Origin: Actinomadura alba
Lineage (GTDB): Bacteria > Actinomycetota > Actinomycetes > Streptosporangiales > Streptosporangiaceae
Reading direction: 5' to 3'
DNA: 40,481 bases
NCBI RefSeq assembly: GCF_014323705.1
Contig: NZ_JABVEC010000052.1
Coordinates: 1 to 40,481 of the forward strand
Shown here piece by piece: positions 5,745 to 14,107 of the stretch. The position numbers and the translations under genes were made by a program. Numbering within the stretch: position 1 is the stretch's first letter; every line of letters starts with the position of its first letter. The notes under the pieces are model-generated. The model was not told the origin of the DNA and did not search any database. It was given only the letters and a program-made list of their open reading frames with translations.

Positions 5745-8465
5745 ATGTTGTACGGGCGGGCCGTGGAGCAGGCTCAGGTCGATCGGCTCCTGGAGGACGC
5801 GCGGTCCGGGCGCAGTGGCGTGCTCGTGGTGCGTGGGCAGCCGGGGATTGGCAAGTCCGCGCTGCTGGACCACATGAAGGAGCAGGCGGCCGGGGTGCGG
5901 GTCCTTTGCGGGGTCGGTATCGAGTCTGAGGCCGAGCTGCCGTATGCCGCCTTGCATCTGCTCCTGCGTTCCGAGCTCGACCGCATCGACGCGTTGCCGG
6001 AAGCCCAGGCGGCGGCGCTTCAGGGTGCGCTGGGGCTGGGTGCGGCGGCGCCGGAGAACAGGTTCCTGGTGGGACTGGCCGTGCTCAGCCTGCTGGCCGA
6101 GGTCGCGGGTGACGGGGCGCTGCTCTGCCTGGTCGATGACGCGCAGTGGTTCGATCAGGCGTCCATCGACGCGCTGGTGTTCGTGGCGCGGCGGCTGGAC
6201 GCGGAAGGCGTCGCGCTGGTGTTCGCGGGCAGGGAGGAGTTCCGGCCGCAGGGGCTGCCCGAGTTGTGGCTGGACGGCGTGGACCGTGACGCTGCCGTCG
6301 CGCTGCTGGCCGAAGGGGCGAGGGATCTGGCGCCCAAGGTGCGTGACCGCATCCTGGATGAGGCCGGCGGCAATCCGCTCGCGCTGATGGAGTTGCCGTC
6401 CGCGCTCACGTCCGAGCAGCGGGCCGGTCAGCTCAACCCGTTCACCACGATTCCGGTCGCCAACCGGGTCCAGGACGCCTTCCAGAAGCAGATCAGGGCA
6501 CTACCCGGCACGGCTCAGGCGCTGCTCGCGGTACTCGCCGCCGACGACACGGGCGACCTGGGCATCGTGCTGCGCGCCATGCAGTCCTTCTCGGCCCAGC
6601 TTAAGGACGCGGAGGTGGCGGAGCAGGCCCGCCTGGCGGATCTGGAGGCTGCGGAGCAGGCCAGGCTGGTCAAGGTCTACGGGTCCGCGGTGGCCTTCCG
6701 CCATCCGCTGATCAGGGCGGCTGCCTACCAGAACATGCCGCTGACGTCGCGGCTGGCCGTACGGCGGGCGCTGGCCGAGGTGCTGGACGGTGGCGAGCAC
6801 GCCGATCGCAGGGCCTGGCATCTTGCGGCCGCGACGACCACGCCCGATGAGGAGGTGGCGCACGAGTTGGAGCTGGCCGCGGACCGGGCGCGCACGCGTT
6901 CCGGCTATGCGGCCATGGCCGCGGCCTACGAGCGCGCCGCCGAGCTCACCCCTGACACCGCGAAGCGGTCGGTACGGCTGGCCGCCGCTGCCGTGGCGGC
7001 CAGTGACGCGGGCCGGCTGACCCGTGCGGGCGCGCTGGCCGACCGGGCCAGTGAGGAGATCCGGGATCCGCTGGCCCTCGCCCATCTCATCCAGGTGCGG
7101 GCCCATCGAGAATTCGAGCAGGGTACCCCGGTCGCGGCCGGTGAGCTCATCGTCGGCGGCGCGGAGCGGGTCGCGCCGCTGGACGCGGAGCGGGCGGCCT
7201 ACCTGCTGGTGGAAGCGGTGCGCTGCGGGTGGTACGCCGGCGATCCCGAGCTGGCGGGGCGGGCGGCGAAGCTGCTCAGGGCGTTGCCCGAGATCGGCTC
7301 TCCGCTGGTGAGCGGCGCGCTCGGGCTGGCCGCGCTGCTCGACGGCGCATTGGGAAAGGCGGTCGCGCTGATACAGGAGCTGGTGCTCGAACCGGATCAG
7401 TCCGCATTCCAGGTGCCGGGCCTGCTCTTCGTGGCTCAGCTGTACGCGCCGATCGGGCGCTACCGTCAGGGCGAGGTGGCCGCGGCGCGTGTGGAGGCCG
7501 AGTGCAGGGCGCACGGCATGGGCGGCTGGCTGACGGTCGCGATGGAGACCCGGCTGCACGCTCAGATGCTGCTCGGCAGGTATCGCGAGGCGGCGGCCAA
7601 GCTGGAGGAGATCATCCCCATGGTCGGTGACCTGGGGCAGCGGAGCGGAGCGGTCATGCTCACCGCGCTGCTCGCCCTGGCGCGCGGCGAGCTGGGCGAC
7701 GAGGAGGGGTGCAGGGCGGCGGCCGCGGCGAGCGCGGCGGAGGCCGGAGCACGCGGGCTCCGCACGGCCGAGGCGGTCGCGGCGGCCGGGCTCGGGCGGC
7801 TGGAGCTGGCGCTGGGCCGTCCGAAGGCGTCGCTGGCGATCCTGGAGGGCATTTCGGCCGCCCACGCGCCGGCGTCCGTCTTCTTCGCACCCGATCAGGT
7901 CGAGGCCGCGGTCAGGGCCAGGGAGCCCGAGCGGGCGCGCGAGCCCCTGGCGTACTACCTGGACTGGGCGGCCCGCGTCGGCGTGCCGTCCGCCGAAGCG
8001 GTGGCGCTGCGCTGCCGTGCCCTCGTCGAGGATGACGAGGGCCGGTATGAGGAGGCCGTGCGGGCGCACGAGCAGGGCGAGCAGCCGCACGAGCAGGCAC
8101 GCACGCAGCTGCTCTACGGCGAGTGGCTGCGGCGGGCGCGCAAGCGCGCCGCCGCCCGCGCCCAGCTGCGCGCCGCGCTGGAGACCTTCGACCGGCTCGG
8201 CATGGCGCTGTGGGCGGAGCGGGCGCGCGCGGAGCTGCGCGCCACGGGCGACGTCCCCGCAGCCCCGCGCCAGGCCGACGACCCGCTCAGCGTCCTCACC
8301 ACGCAGGAGAGGCAGGTGGTACGGCTGGCCGCGACGGGCGCGTCCAACCGCGACATCGCAGCCCAGCTCTACCTCAGCCCGCGCACGGTCGGCTACCACC
8401 TCTACAAGGCCTTCCCCAAGCTGGGGATCTCCTCGCGGGCGGAGCTGACCGCGATCGTTACCTGA
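5745..8465 (+). CDS. LAL-type LuxR regulator (large ATP-binding), first copy
   Basis: 906 residues from ATG 5745; the open frame extends upstream but conserved sequence begins here ('MLYGRAVEQAQVDRLL'). Walker A is 'GQPGIGKS' (residues 31-38), Walker B 'LLCLVDDAQWFDQ' (near 125-137); a long alpha-helical TPR-like middle follows, and the last about 60 residues hold a LuxR/FixJ helix-turn-helix ('LTTQERQVVRLAATG', 'SNRDIAAQLYLSPRTVGYHL'). LAL proteins are ATP-dependent activators, often of secondary-metabolite or sugar-use genes; the inducer is unknown here. It is collinear with 33214-35976, a paralog with the same motif spacing. The next genes are on the other strand, so its target is not evident from context. 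Confidence 0.93.
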   Translation: MLYGRAVEQAQVDRLLEDARSGRSGVLVVRGQPGIGKSALLDHMKEQAAGVRVLCGVGIESEAELPYAALHLLLRSELDRIDALPEAQAAALQGALGLGAAAPENRFLVGLAVLSLLAEVAGDGALLCLVDDAQWFDQASIDALVFVARRLDAEGVALVFAGREEFRPQGLPELWLDGVDRDAAVALLAEGARDLAPKVRDRILDEAGGNPLALMELPSALTSEQRAGQLNPFTTIPVANRVQDAFQKQIRALPGTAQALLAVLAADDTGDLGIVLRAMQSFSAQLKDAEVAEQARLADLEAAEQARLVKVYGSAVAFRHPLIRAAAYQNMPLTSRLAVRRALAEVLDGGEHADRRAWHLAAATTTPDEEVAHELELAADRARTRSGYAAMAAAYERAAELTPDTAKRSVRLAAAAVAASDAGRLTRAGALADRASEEIRDPLALAHLIQVRAHREFEQGTPVAAGELIVGGAERVAPLDAERAAYLLVEAVRCGWYAGDPELAGRAAKLLRALPEIGSPLVSGALGLAALLDGALGKAVALIQELVLEPDQSAFQVPGLLFVAQLYAPIGRYRQGEVAAARVEAECRAHGMGGWLTVAMETRLHAQMLLGRYREAAAKLEEIIPMVGDLGQRSGAVMLTALLALARGELGDEEGCRAAAAASAAEAGARGLRTAEAVAAAGLGRLELALGRPKASLAILEGISAAHAPASVFFAPDQVEAAVRAREPERAREPLAYYLDWAARVGVPSAEAVALRCRALVEDDEGRYEEAVRAHEQGEQPHEQARTQLLYGEWLRRARKRAAARAQLRAALETFDRLGMALWAERARAELRATGDVPAAPRQADDPLSVLTTQERQVVRLAATGASNRDIAAQLYLSPRTVGYHLYKAFPKLGISSRAELTAIVT

Positions 8466-8590
8466 GCTTGCCGTACAGCTCGGTGATCTTTGCTTCGTCG
8501 GCGACGAGCGGCAGCTGGTCGAGGGTGAGGGTCCGGTCTTTCGAGAGGAGCCCGCGGCCGACAGGCCATCGGGCCGGGCAGAGCTGAGCC
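8459..8590 (-). pseudogene. C-terminal remnant of an unidentified protein gene
   Basis: A minus-strand frame ending at 8459 has very strong GC third-position bias and reads like a protein C terminus ('ARWPVGRGLLSKDR', then 'LVADEAKITELYGKLR'). It begins at a GTG in the TGAGTG overlap with the end of the ABC permease gene, giving only 43 residues. It also overlaps the LAL stop by 7 nt. Most likely it is the tail of a larger gene lost by deletion next to the permease; a genuine 43-aa protein is less likely. The family is not recognised. Confidence 0.5.
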
Positions 8591-8592
8591 AC

Positions 8593-10392
8593 TCACGCCG
8601 ACTCGGCGCTGAGGGTTTGTGCCACGGATCGACGGACTGCGATGCGGGCGGGTATGGCGGTGAGTACTGCTGTTGCCAGCACGGCCGCGAGTGCGGCGCC
8701 GAGCAGCCACCACGCGGGGGGCATGGTCACCTTTCCGGGGCTGTAGACCAGGATGAGGCCCAAGGGGATGCCGGTGATGGCGCCGGGCAGGGTGGGCACT
8801 AGTTGGGCGGTGGACAGTCCGGCTGTGATCTGTCCGGGGGTGGCGCCGAGCGTGCGTGCGATGGCCATGGTCGGTCGGGCTTCCAGTGCTGTGGTCCAGG
8901 TGATCGTGATGGTGTTCACGATGGCGAGTGCGATCACCACGACGGTGACGGCCAGCAGTAGGTGGCGTTCTTGAGCGGTTCGCTGATCGTTCGCCATGGG
9001 AGAGCCCGGGTAGCCTGTCACGGGCTGGGCGTAGATCATCAGCAGAGCTGTGATCGCGATCAGTGTGGTCGTGATGTTGCACCCGTGCAGGACGGCGCGG
9101 CCGGGTCGACGGGCGATCAGACGCAGTCCGAGCAGGAGTGGGGTCGGCAGCAGCGCGGACAATCTGGTCAGCCAGGCCCGGCGCTGGGGCCGGTGGGCGG
9201 GATCGGTCAGCGCTGAGATGGTGCCGGAGCGCAGCGCACGTAGGGTCGGGCCGAGGGTGGTGAGGGCCGCCACTGCAAGGGCGACGACGGTCGTGACGGC
9301 GACGGTGCCGCCGGTGGGGCCGGTGGCGGTGGTGATCAAGCTGCCGCTGGGATTGATGACGGCGGGCTCGACCAGCCGTGCGATCGTCAGGCCCAGTGCG
9401 TCGGCGAGCAGCGCCAGGGTCAGGTATTCGGCGAGCAGGACGGCGGCGATGAGGCCGGGTGTGGCGCCGACGGCCTTGAGCAGTCCGACCCGGCGGGTTT
9501 GCTTGGCGGCACGTCCTGCCGCCAATGCGGCCACACCGGCGACGGCCAGGAAGCTGAGCAGCCAGCTGCCGATGACCAGGATCGGCTGGCTGTTCCGGAG
9601 TATGACGGAGTCCTGCTCGGCTATGTGCTGCCAGGCTCTGAAGTTCACCCAGGTGTCCGCGAACGCCGGGTCCATGGCAGGGGCTATGGCGGGATTACGC
9701 AGCCTCAACTCCCGGGCTGTGTCGGGATCCCGCAGCTTCAGGTAGATGAAGGAGGTCACCGGGAAATCCGTCGACTCCAGTGCCCGGGTATCCCGTTCGG
9801 CCAGCCAGACCAGACCGCCGCCGTCGCTCGGCCCGCCGCCCGGACCGATCATCGGCGCCCACGGGTAGACCTCGTGGGCCGCGGTCACGGCGATCCCAAC
9901 GATGGGAAACGAGCGGCCGGCGACGGTGATGTGGTCGCCGAGACCGGCGTCCAGAGCGGTTGCGAAGCCGCGTTCGACCACGGCGCCTCCGGGGCGGACC
10001 CAGCTGCCCGAGGTCACCAACGGACGGTCGACCGGGCCCGGTGTCACATCGGCGCCTTGCACCACCGCGCTGGCCGTGGAGCCACGCGCCGTGAGCTTCG
10101 TATAGAACTGGCGGTACGGCCCGCTGTGGGCGACCACCCCTGGGGCGTGCTCCAACGACTCCAGGGCCGTGATCGTGGTCCGGTCGGTGCCAGGGGAAAG
10201 TGCGACCACGTCCGGCCCGGCTGTGGCTTCCCGGGTCTGCCGGTAGAGCGCGTCGGTCGCCCCGTGCATCGACAGGCCGAGGGCCAACGTGGCGGTGGCG
10301 GCGGTTATCGCGACCAGGAGCATCGCGACCTGGGCTGGATGCCGGCGCATGTCGGCCGAAACGAGGCGGAACACGAGCAGGATGCGTCCCAC
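8593..10392 (-). CDS. ABC transporter permease, FtsX/MacB type
   Basis: 599 residues from GTG 10392, which has GGAGG about 10 nt upstream and begins 5 nt after the ATPase gene. The layout is TM1 near residues 18-40 ('VAMLLVAITAATATLALGL'), a large extracellular MacB-like periplasmic core (about 45-270), then three helices typical of FtsX ('LVIGSWLLSFLAVAGVAALA', 'GLIAAVLLAEYLTLALLA', 'TVAVTTVVALAVAALTT'), and a second set near the C terminus ('LLLAVTVVVIALAIVNTIT', 'ARTLGATPGQITAGL'). It forms a lipid/peptide-extrusion or mechanotransmission ABC system with the ATPase encoded upstream. The PadR gene at the head of the operon suggests substrate-inducible expression, for instance by a toxic amphiphile or antibiotic. 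Confidence 0.9.
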   Translation of the reverse strand: MGRILLVFRLVSADMRRHPAQVAMLLVAITAATATLALGLSMHGATDALYRQTREATAGPDVVALSPGTDRTTITALESLEHAPGVVAHSGPYRQFYTKLTARGSTASAVVQGADVTPGPVDRPLVTSGSWVRPGGAVVERGFATALDAGLGDHITVAGRSFPIVGIAVTAAHEVYPWAPMIGPGGGPSDGGGLVWLAERDTRALESTDFPVTSFIYLKLRDPDTARELRLRNPAIAPAMDPAFADTWVNFRAWQHIAEQDSVILRNSQPILVIGSWLLSFLAVAGVAALAAGRAAKQTRRVGLLKAVGATPGLIAAVLLAEYLTLALLADALGLTIARLVEPAVINPSGSLITTATGPTGGTVAVTTVVALAVAALTTLGPTLRALRSGTISALTDPAHRPQRRAWLTRLSALLPTPLLLGLRLIARRPGRAVLHGCNITTTLIAITALLMIYAQPVTGYPGSPMANDQRTAQERHLLLAVTVVVIALAIVNTITITWTTALEARPTMAIARTLGATPGQITAGLSTAQLVPTLPGAITGIPLGLILVYSPGKVTMPPAWWLLGAALAAVLATAVLTAIPARIAVRRSVAQTLSAESA

Positions 10393-10397
10393 GGCGT

Positions 10398-11138
10398 TCA
10401 GCCCTCCAGCCCGATCAGGCCGTCGAGTCGCCCGGTGGTGCTGCCTGCCAACCGGATGTCGTCGACGAACATACCGTCGCGCATCGACACCAACCGGTCC
10501 GCGATGGCCGCGACCCGCTCGTCGTGCGTGACGATCACGAGGGTCTGCCCCGCGCAACGCAAGTCCTCGAACAGCCTCAGCACATCGAGCGTCGCCGCGG
10601 TGTCGAGGTTCCCGGTCGGCTCATCGGCCAACAGGACCAATGGCTCGTTGGCCAAGGCGCGAGCGATGGCGACCCGCTGGCGCTGGCCCCCCGACAGCTC
10701 CGAGGGCAGGTGCCGGGCGCGGTCGGCGAGCCCGACCCGCTCCAGCAGTACGGCCGCGCGGTGCCTGGCCGCACGCGCTGAGCACCCGGCCAGCAGTGCG
10801 GGCAACTCCACGTTCTCCGCCGCGGACAGTTCCTCCACCAAATGGAAGGCCTGGAAGACGAATCCCACCGAGCCGCGCCGCAGCCGGGCCAAAGCCCGCT
10901 CGCTCAGCGTGTCGATGCGCCGGCCGGCCAGCCACACCTCCCCATCGGTGGGCCGCTCCAGGCCACCCAGCAGGTGCAACAGTGTGGACTTCCCGCAGCC
11001 GCTGGGCCCCATCACCGCCAGCATCTGTCCCTCTGGTACCTCCATATCGACCTCGTCGACCGCGCGGACCAGGCTCTCTCCCCTGCCGTACTCCCTGCAC
11101 ACGCCGCGGACCCGCAGCACATCGCCGAACTCGTACAT
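10398..11138 (-). CDS. ABC transporter ATPase (MacB/LolD type)
   Basis: 246 residues. Walker A 'GPSGCGKST' (44-52), Q-loop in 'VGFVFQAFHLV', signature 'LSGGQRQRVAIARAL', Walker B 'LVLLADEPTGNLD', and H-loop 'VIVTHDERVA' are all intact. This arrangement is that of ATPases that pair with FtsX/MacB-type permeases, and the partner permease starts 5 nt after its stop. It starts 6 nt after the PadR gene, so PadR, ATPase and permease form one operon. Confidence 0.94.
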   Translation of the reverse strand: MYEFGDVLRVRGVCREYGRGESLVRAVDEVDMEVPEGQMLAVMGPSGCGKSTLLHLLGGLERPTDGEVWLAGRRIDTLSERALARLRRGSVGFVFQAFHLVEELSAAENVELPALLAGCSARAARHRAAVLLERVGLADRARHLPSELSGGQRQRVAIARALANEPLVLLADEPTGNLDTAATLDVLRLFEDLRCAGQTLVIVTHDERVAAIADRLVSMRDGMFVDDIRLAGSTTGRLDGLIGLEG

Positions 11139-11144
11139 GCACCC

Positions 11145-11669
11145 TCAGATTTCGTCGTCGATCTTCGACCAGGCCCGCTCGCAGGCTTCCAACCAGCGCA
11201 GATCCGCCTGTAGTCGCAACACGACCCCTTGCAGCAGCAAGCCGGCGGTCGAGCCATCCGGCTCGGCCAGCACCGCGCGCTGGACATCACGCAAGCGACG
11301 CAGCAACTCGCGGCGCTGCGCGGCCACCAGCTCCACCGGGTCTGCGAGCCGGCCCGCGGCCGCCGCGGCGAGTTTGAGATGGAACTCCGCCAGGTCCGGT
11401 TTGGGCCAGCTCACCTCGGCCAGCCAGGCGGCCACCCGCTGCTGTCCGGCCGGAGTCAGCGCGTACACCTTGCGGTCCGGCCGGTCCGGCAGCCCATTCA
11501 CCCGTTCGCAGACGACCAGCCCCGCTCTCTCCAGCCGGGCCAGGGTCACATAGACCTGACCCGCGTTCATCGACTCCCCCAGCGGGCCGAGAGTCCGCCG
11601 CAACCGCGCGCGCAGCTGGTAGCCGTGCGACGGTTCCTTCGCGAGCATCGCCAGCACCGCGTCCTGCAT
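11145..11669 (-). CDS. PadR family transcriptional regulator
   Basis: 174 residues from ATG 11669. The N-terminal winged helix is canonical ('VLAMLAKEPSHGYQLRARL', 'GQVYVTLARLERAGLV', 'DRPDRKVYALTPAGQQRVAAWL'), followed by a C-terminal helical dimerisation domain (PadR C4-like). PadR proteins are mostly repressors released by small toxic compounds and frequently control adjacent ABC exporters, as expected here since the ATPase and permease follow immediately. AT-rich inverted repeats just upstream are likely its own operator. Confidence 0.92.
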   Translation of the reverse strand: MQDAVLAMLAKEPSHGYQLRARLRRTLGPLGESMNAGQVYVTLARLERAGLVVCERVNGLPDRPDRKVYALTPAGQQRVAAWLAEVSWPKPDLAEFHLKLAAAAAGRLADPVELVAAQRRELLRRLRDVQRAVLAEPDGSTAGLLLQGVVLRLQADLRWLEACERAWSKIDDEI

Positions 11670-11684
11670 GCACCACCCCTAACG

Positions 11685-11709
11685 GCTAGCTAATAGATAG
11701 CGGTTAGCT
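11685..11709 (-). promoter_or_regulatory. AT-rich operator/promoter of the PadR-ABC operon
   Basis: An inverted repeat AGCTAA (11688-11693) / TTAGCT (11704-11709) with 10-bp spacer lies 19-40 bp upstream of the PadR start, in a locally AT-rich stretch containing the -10-like TAGCTA. Autorepression by PadR at this site is likely but inferred. Confidence 0.5.
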
Positions 11710-11819
11710 GATATGGGCGTCAAGCAATACCGTGAAACCGGGCAGTTCCGCCCTTACGCCGCGACCGTGGGAGCCGGCAGCTCCAGGTAGCTCCCATGAC
11801 GCCCGTGCAGTCGCGGCGA

Positions 11820-12140
11820 TCAGGTGGCCTTGCCGCGGGCGATGTAGACGTTCATGTCGGTGAAGTCGAGGGTGACGTTGTAGGGCTTGTAGAAGCTGTG
11901 GGAGAAGTGGGCCAGCACGTCGAACCCGTAGGGGCTGTCCGCAGGCCGGTTGTCCGCGTAGCAGTAGATGTCCTTGGCGGTGGCGTTGCCGAGGCGGACC
12001 TCCTTCGGGTAGCAGGGGTGGCTGACGACTGGCTGACCCCCGGCAAAGGCCTCCAATGGGCGGTCGTAGTCGGTGCGGATCCGCAACTCTTTGGCCGTTT
12101 CCTCGGGCATGCTCGCGACCTCGCTCGCGGAGCCGGCCAC
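11820..12140 (-). CDS. Unrecognised 106-aa protein, possibly a C-terminal fragment
   Basis: The frame from GTG 12140 has excellent codon bias, so it is or was coding. Notable segments are 'PLEAFAGGQPVVSHPCYPKE', 'AKDIYCYADNRP' and 'FYKPYNVTLDFTDMNVYIA'. The last part, with a hydrophobic strand, a turn and a final 'vyIA' strand, is reminiscent of the C-terminal strands of retropepsin-like proteins, but no D-T/S-G motif is present, so this is only a weak resemblance. It begins 18 nt after the histidine kinase stop and lacks a clear Shine-Dalgarno sequence. It could be the tail of a larger deleted gene or a small downstream member of the van-like cluster. Confidence 0.5.
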   Translation of the reverse strand: MAGSASEVASMPEETAKELRIRTDYDRPLEAFAGGQPVVSHPCYPKEVRLGNATAKDIYCYADNRPADSPYGFDVLAHFSHSFYKPYNVTLDFTDMNVYIARGKAT

Positions 12141-12158
12141 CGAATTCCGATCGACGAT

Positions 12159-13298
12159 CTAGTGGGTTCCGTTCGGGGAGGATGCCTGTGGCGTGCGGGG
12201 AAGTCGGATCGTGACGAGGAGTCCGCCGGTGGGGCGGGGTGTGAGGCCGAGGGCCCCGTTGTGTGCTCGGACGATGCTGTGCACAATGGCCAGCCCGAGG
12301 CCGACGCCGGCGTGCTCGTCGGTGCGTACGCGTTGTGTTCCGCGTTGGAAGGGTTCGGTGAGGGTCGGTAGTAGTTCCGATGGGACCGGATGGCCGGTGT
12401 TCTCGACCCATAGCACGCTCGCGTCGTGCTGCGATTCGGTGTGGATCGTTACGGTGCCGCCGTCGGGGAGGTTGTGGACGATGGCGTTCTGGACGAGGTT
12501 GGTCACCATCCGCAGTAGGAGCGCCGCGGAGCCGACGGTCTGTGTCGGCTCGCCGGTGACGTCGAGGGTGATCTGGCGCTGTTCGGCGAGGGGAAGCAGC
12601 GTTTCGGTGGCTTCTTCGGCGATGAGGGAGAGGTCGACGGGCTCGCGGGTGAAGCTCCTGCTGTGGCCGCGGCTGAGCAGCAGGAGGGCCTCGGTGAGGT
12701 CGATCGCCCGCGTGTTGACCGTGTGGAGGCGTTCGATGAGTTCGCCCTGGTCCCGCGTGGGATCGTTGCGGGCGACGTCGAGGAGTGTCTTCGAGATCGC
12801 CAGCGGGGTGCGCAGTTCGTGGGAGGCGTTCGCGGCGAATCGTTGCTGTTCGGTGACGTGGGATTCGAGTTGTTCGAGCATGGTGTCGAACACGTCGGCG
12901 AGTTCGCGGAACTCGTCTGTGGGGCCTTTCATGCGGATCCGGTGGGACAGCGATCCGTTCGCGGCCATCCGTGCCGCGTCTGCGATCCGGGTGAGTGGGG
13001 CGAGCATCCGGCCGGCGAGGATCCATCCTCCCAGGAGGCCGAACACCAGCAGGAAGGCCAGTGCTTGGGCCGCGCGGGGGGCGAAGGCGCGCAGGAGGTC
13101 GGAGCGGTTGGGTATGAACCGCGGGTGCGGCGCCCCGCGCCTGCCGACCCCCGGCCCGGTTATGAGCGCACCGTCGGGTACATAGCGCAGCAGGAACACC
13201 CAGACCACGGCCAGCAGGAGAGCGCCGGCGAGGAGGAGGAATCCGGCGTAGCTGAGAGTGAGTTTCAGTCGGGTGCTGAGGCCTGGGCGCCTATTCAT
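12159..13298 (-). CDS. Sensor histidine kinase (VanS/OmpR-partner type)
   Basis: 379 residues from ATG 13298, which overlaps the response-regulator stop by 8 nt. TM1 is at about 13-37, a short extracytoplasmic loop (38-75) follows, TM2 is at 78-97, HAMP at 98-150, and the HisKA box has the phospho-acceptor His160 in 'NASHELRTPLAIS'. The HATPase domain has N box 'VTNLVQNAIVHN' and G box 'GVGLGLAIVHSIV'. The small sensor loop of under 40 residues is like VanS-type or intramembrane-sensing kinases. Located just downstream of D-Ala-D-X ligase, racemase and carboxypeptidase genes, it probably senses cell-wall stress or a cell-wall antibiotic. Confidence 0.93.
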   Translation of the reverse strand: MNRRPGLSTRLKLTLSYAGFLLLAGALLLAVVWVFLLRYVPDGALITGPGVGRRGAPHPRFIPNRSDLLRAFAPRAAQALAFLLVFGLLGGWILAGRMLAPLTRIADAARMAANGSLSHRIRMKGPTDEFRELADVFDTMLEQLESHVTEQQRFAANASHELRTPLAISKTLLDVARNDPTRDQGELIERLHTVNTRAIDLTEALLLLSRGHSRSFTREPVDLSLIAEEATETLLPLAEQRQITLDVTGEPTQTVGSAALLLRMVTNLVQNAIVHNLPDGGTVTIHTESQHDASVLWVENTGHPVPSELLPTLTEPFQRGTQRVRTDEHAGVGLGLAIVHSIVRAHNGALGLTPRPTGGLLVTIRLPRTPQASSPNGTH

Positions 13299-13986
13299 GA
13301 GTGCTGCCAGGGTGGGCGGGGTCAATGCCGGTGTCGATTCGGTAGCCGACGCCGGGCACCGTGGCGATGAGCCATGGTTGGCCCAGTCGTTTACGCAGGG
13401 CGGAGACGGTGATGCGGACGGCGTTGGTGAAGGGGTTGGCGTTGTTGTCCCAGGCCCGCTCCAGTAGTCCTTCGGCGCTGACGACGCCGCCTTCGGCGGC
13501 GACGAGGACTTCGAGCACGGCGAACTGCTTGCGGGTGAGCGCGACGTAGCGTCCGTCGCGGAAGACCTCCCGGCGGAAGGGGTCCACCCGGAGGCCCGCG
13601 ATCTCGCTGACCGGGGGCCGGGCGTGCACGCGTCTGCGGTCCAGCGCCCGCAGCCGCAACACCAGCTCTCGAAGCTCGAACGGTTTGGTGAGGTAGTCGT
13701 CGGCGCCCAGCTCGAACCCCGAAGCCTTGTCGTCGATCCGGTCGGCAGCGGTGAGCATCAGGATCGGGATACCGCTGCCGGAGGCGACGATCCGCCGGGC
13801 GATCTCGTCGCCGGAGGGGCCGGGGATGTCGCGGTCCAGGACCGCCAAGTCGTACGAATTTATGCCGAGCAGTTCCAGGGCGGAGTCGCCGTCGCCCGCG
13901 ATGTCGGCGGCGATCGCCTCCAGCCGCAGACCGTCACGGACGGCTTCGGCCAGGTAGGGCTCGTCCTCCACGATCAGCACGCGCAT
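13291..13986 (-). CDS. OmpR/VanR-type response regulator
   Basis: 231 residues. The receiver domain has the acidic pair 'VEDEP' near residue 7-10, phospho-acceptor Asp51 in 'LAVLDRDIPG', and the conserved Lys in 'YLTKPFELREL'. The C-terminal winged helix (about 130-225) is OmpR type ('VALTRKQFAVLEVLVAAEG', 'VRITVSALRKRLG'). It pairs with the kinase that overlaps its 3' end. A repeat pair with 11-bp periodicity lies 22-40 bp upstream. The ligase gene ends 121 bp upstream on the same strand, so it may be transcribed with the cell-wall genes or from its own promoter. Confidence 0.93.
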   Translation of the reverse strand: MRVLIVEDEPYLAEAVRDGLRLEAIAADIAGDGDSALELLGINSYDLAVLDRDIPGPSGDEIARRIVASGSGIPILMLTAADRIDDKASGFELGADDYLTKPFELRELVLRLRALDRRRVHARPPVSEIAGLRVDPFRREVFRDGRYVALTRKQFAVLEVLVAAEGGVVSAEGLLERAWDNNANPFTNAVRITVSALRKRLGQPWLIATVPGVGYRIDTGIDPAHPGSTHE

Positions 13987-14007
13987 ACCTGAAGCCTAAG
14001 CAGCACG

Positions 14008-14026
14008 GCATATCGCCGACATATGC
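14008..14026 (-). promoter_or_regulatory. Putative response-regulator box upstream of the vanR-like gene
   Basis: GCATAT-N7-ATATGC is an inverted repeat; it also contains two CATAT direct repeats 11 bp apart (14009 and 14020), the spacing used by OmpR/PhoB-type dimers. It is 22 bp upstream of the regulator start. Autoregulation is inferred. Confidence 0.45.
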
Positions 14027-14082
14027 AAACCGGACACGCCCCAGCACGGTGACCGTGATCTCCTCTGCCCTTCGCGACGTCT

Positions 14083-14107
14083 GCCCGGCCTTCTCGGGCC
14101 GGCCGGG
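14083..14107 (-). terminator. GC-rich hairpin after the D-Ala ligase gene
   Basis: CCCGGCC (14084-14090) pairs with GGCCGGG (14101-14107), directly abutting the ligase stop; an alternative shorter hairpin uses GCCCG/CGGGC. It may partly separate ligase from two-component gene expression. Confidence 0.4.

Noticed and set aside
6501..8399. Very long minus-strand open frame opposite the first LAL gene (similar ones opposite the second LAL gene, e.g. 33121-34416 and 34975-36027)
   Set aside because: Arg/Gly/Gln-rich low-complexity products without domains, fully antisense to a well-supported gene: a GC-bias shadow.
11704..13026. 440-aa minus-strand frame across the histidine kinase
   Set aside because: Different frame from the kinase with clear HisKA/HATPase motifs; product is Arg/Pro/His-rich without motifs.
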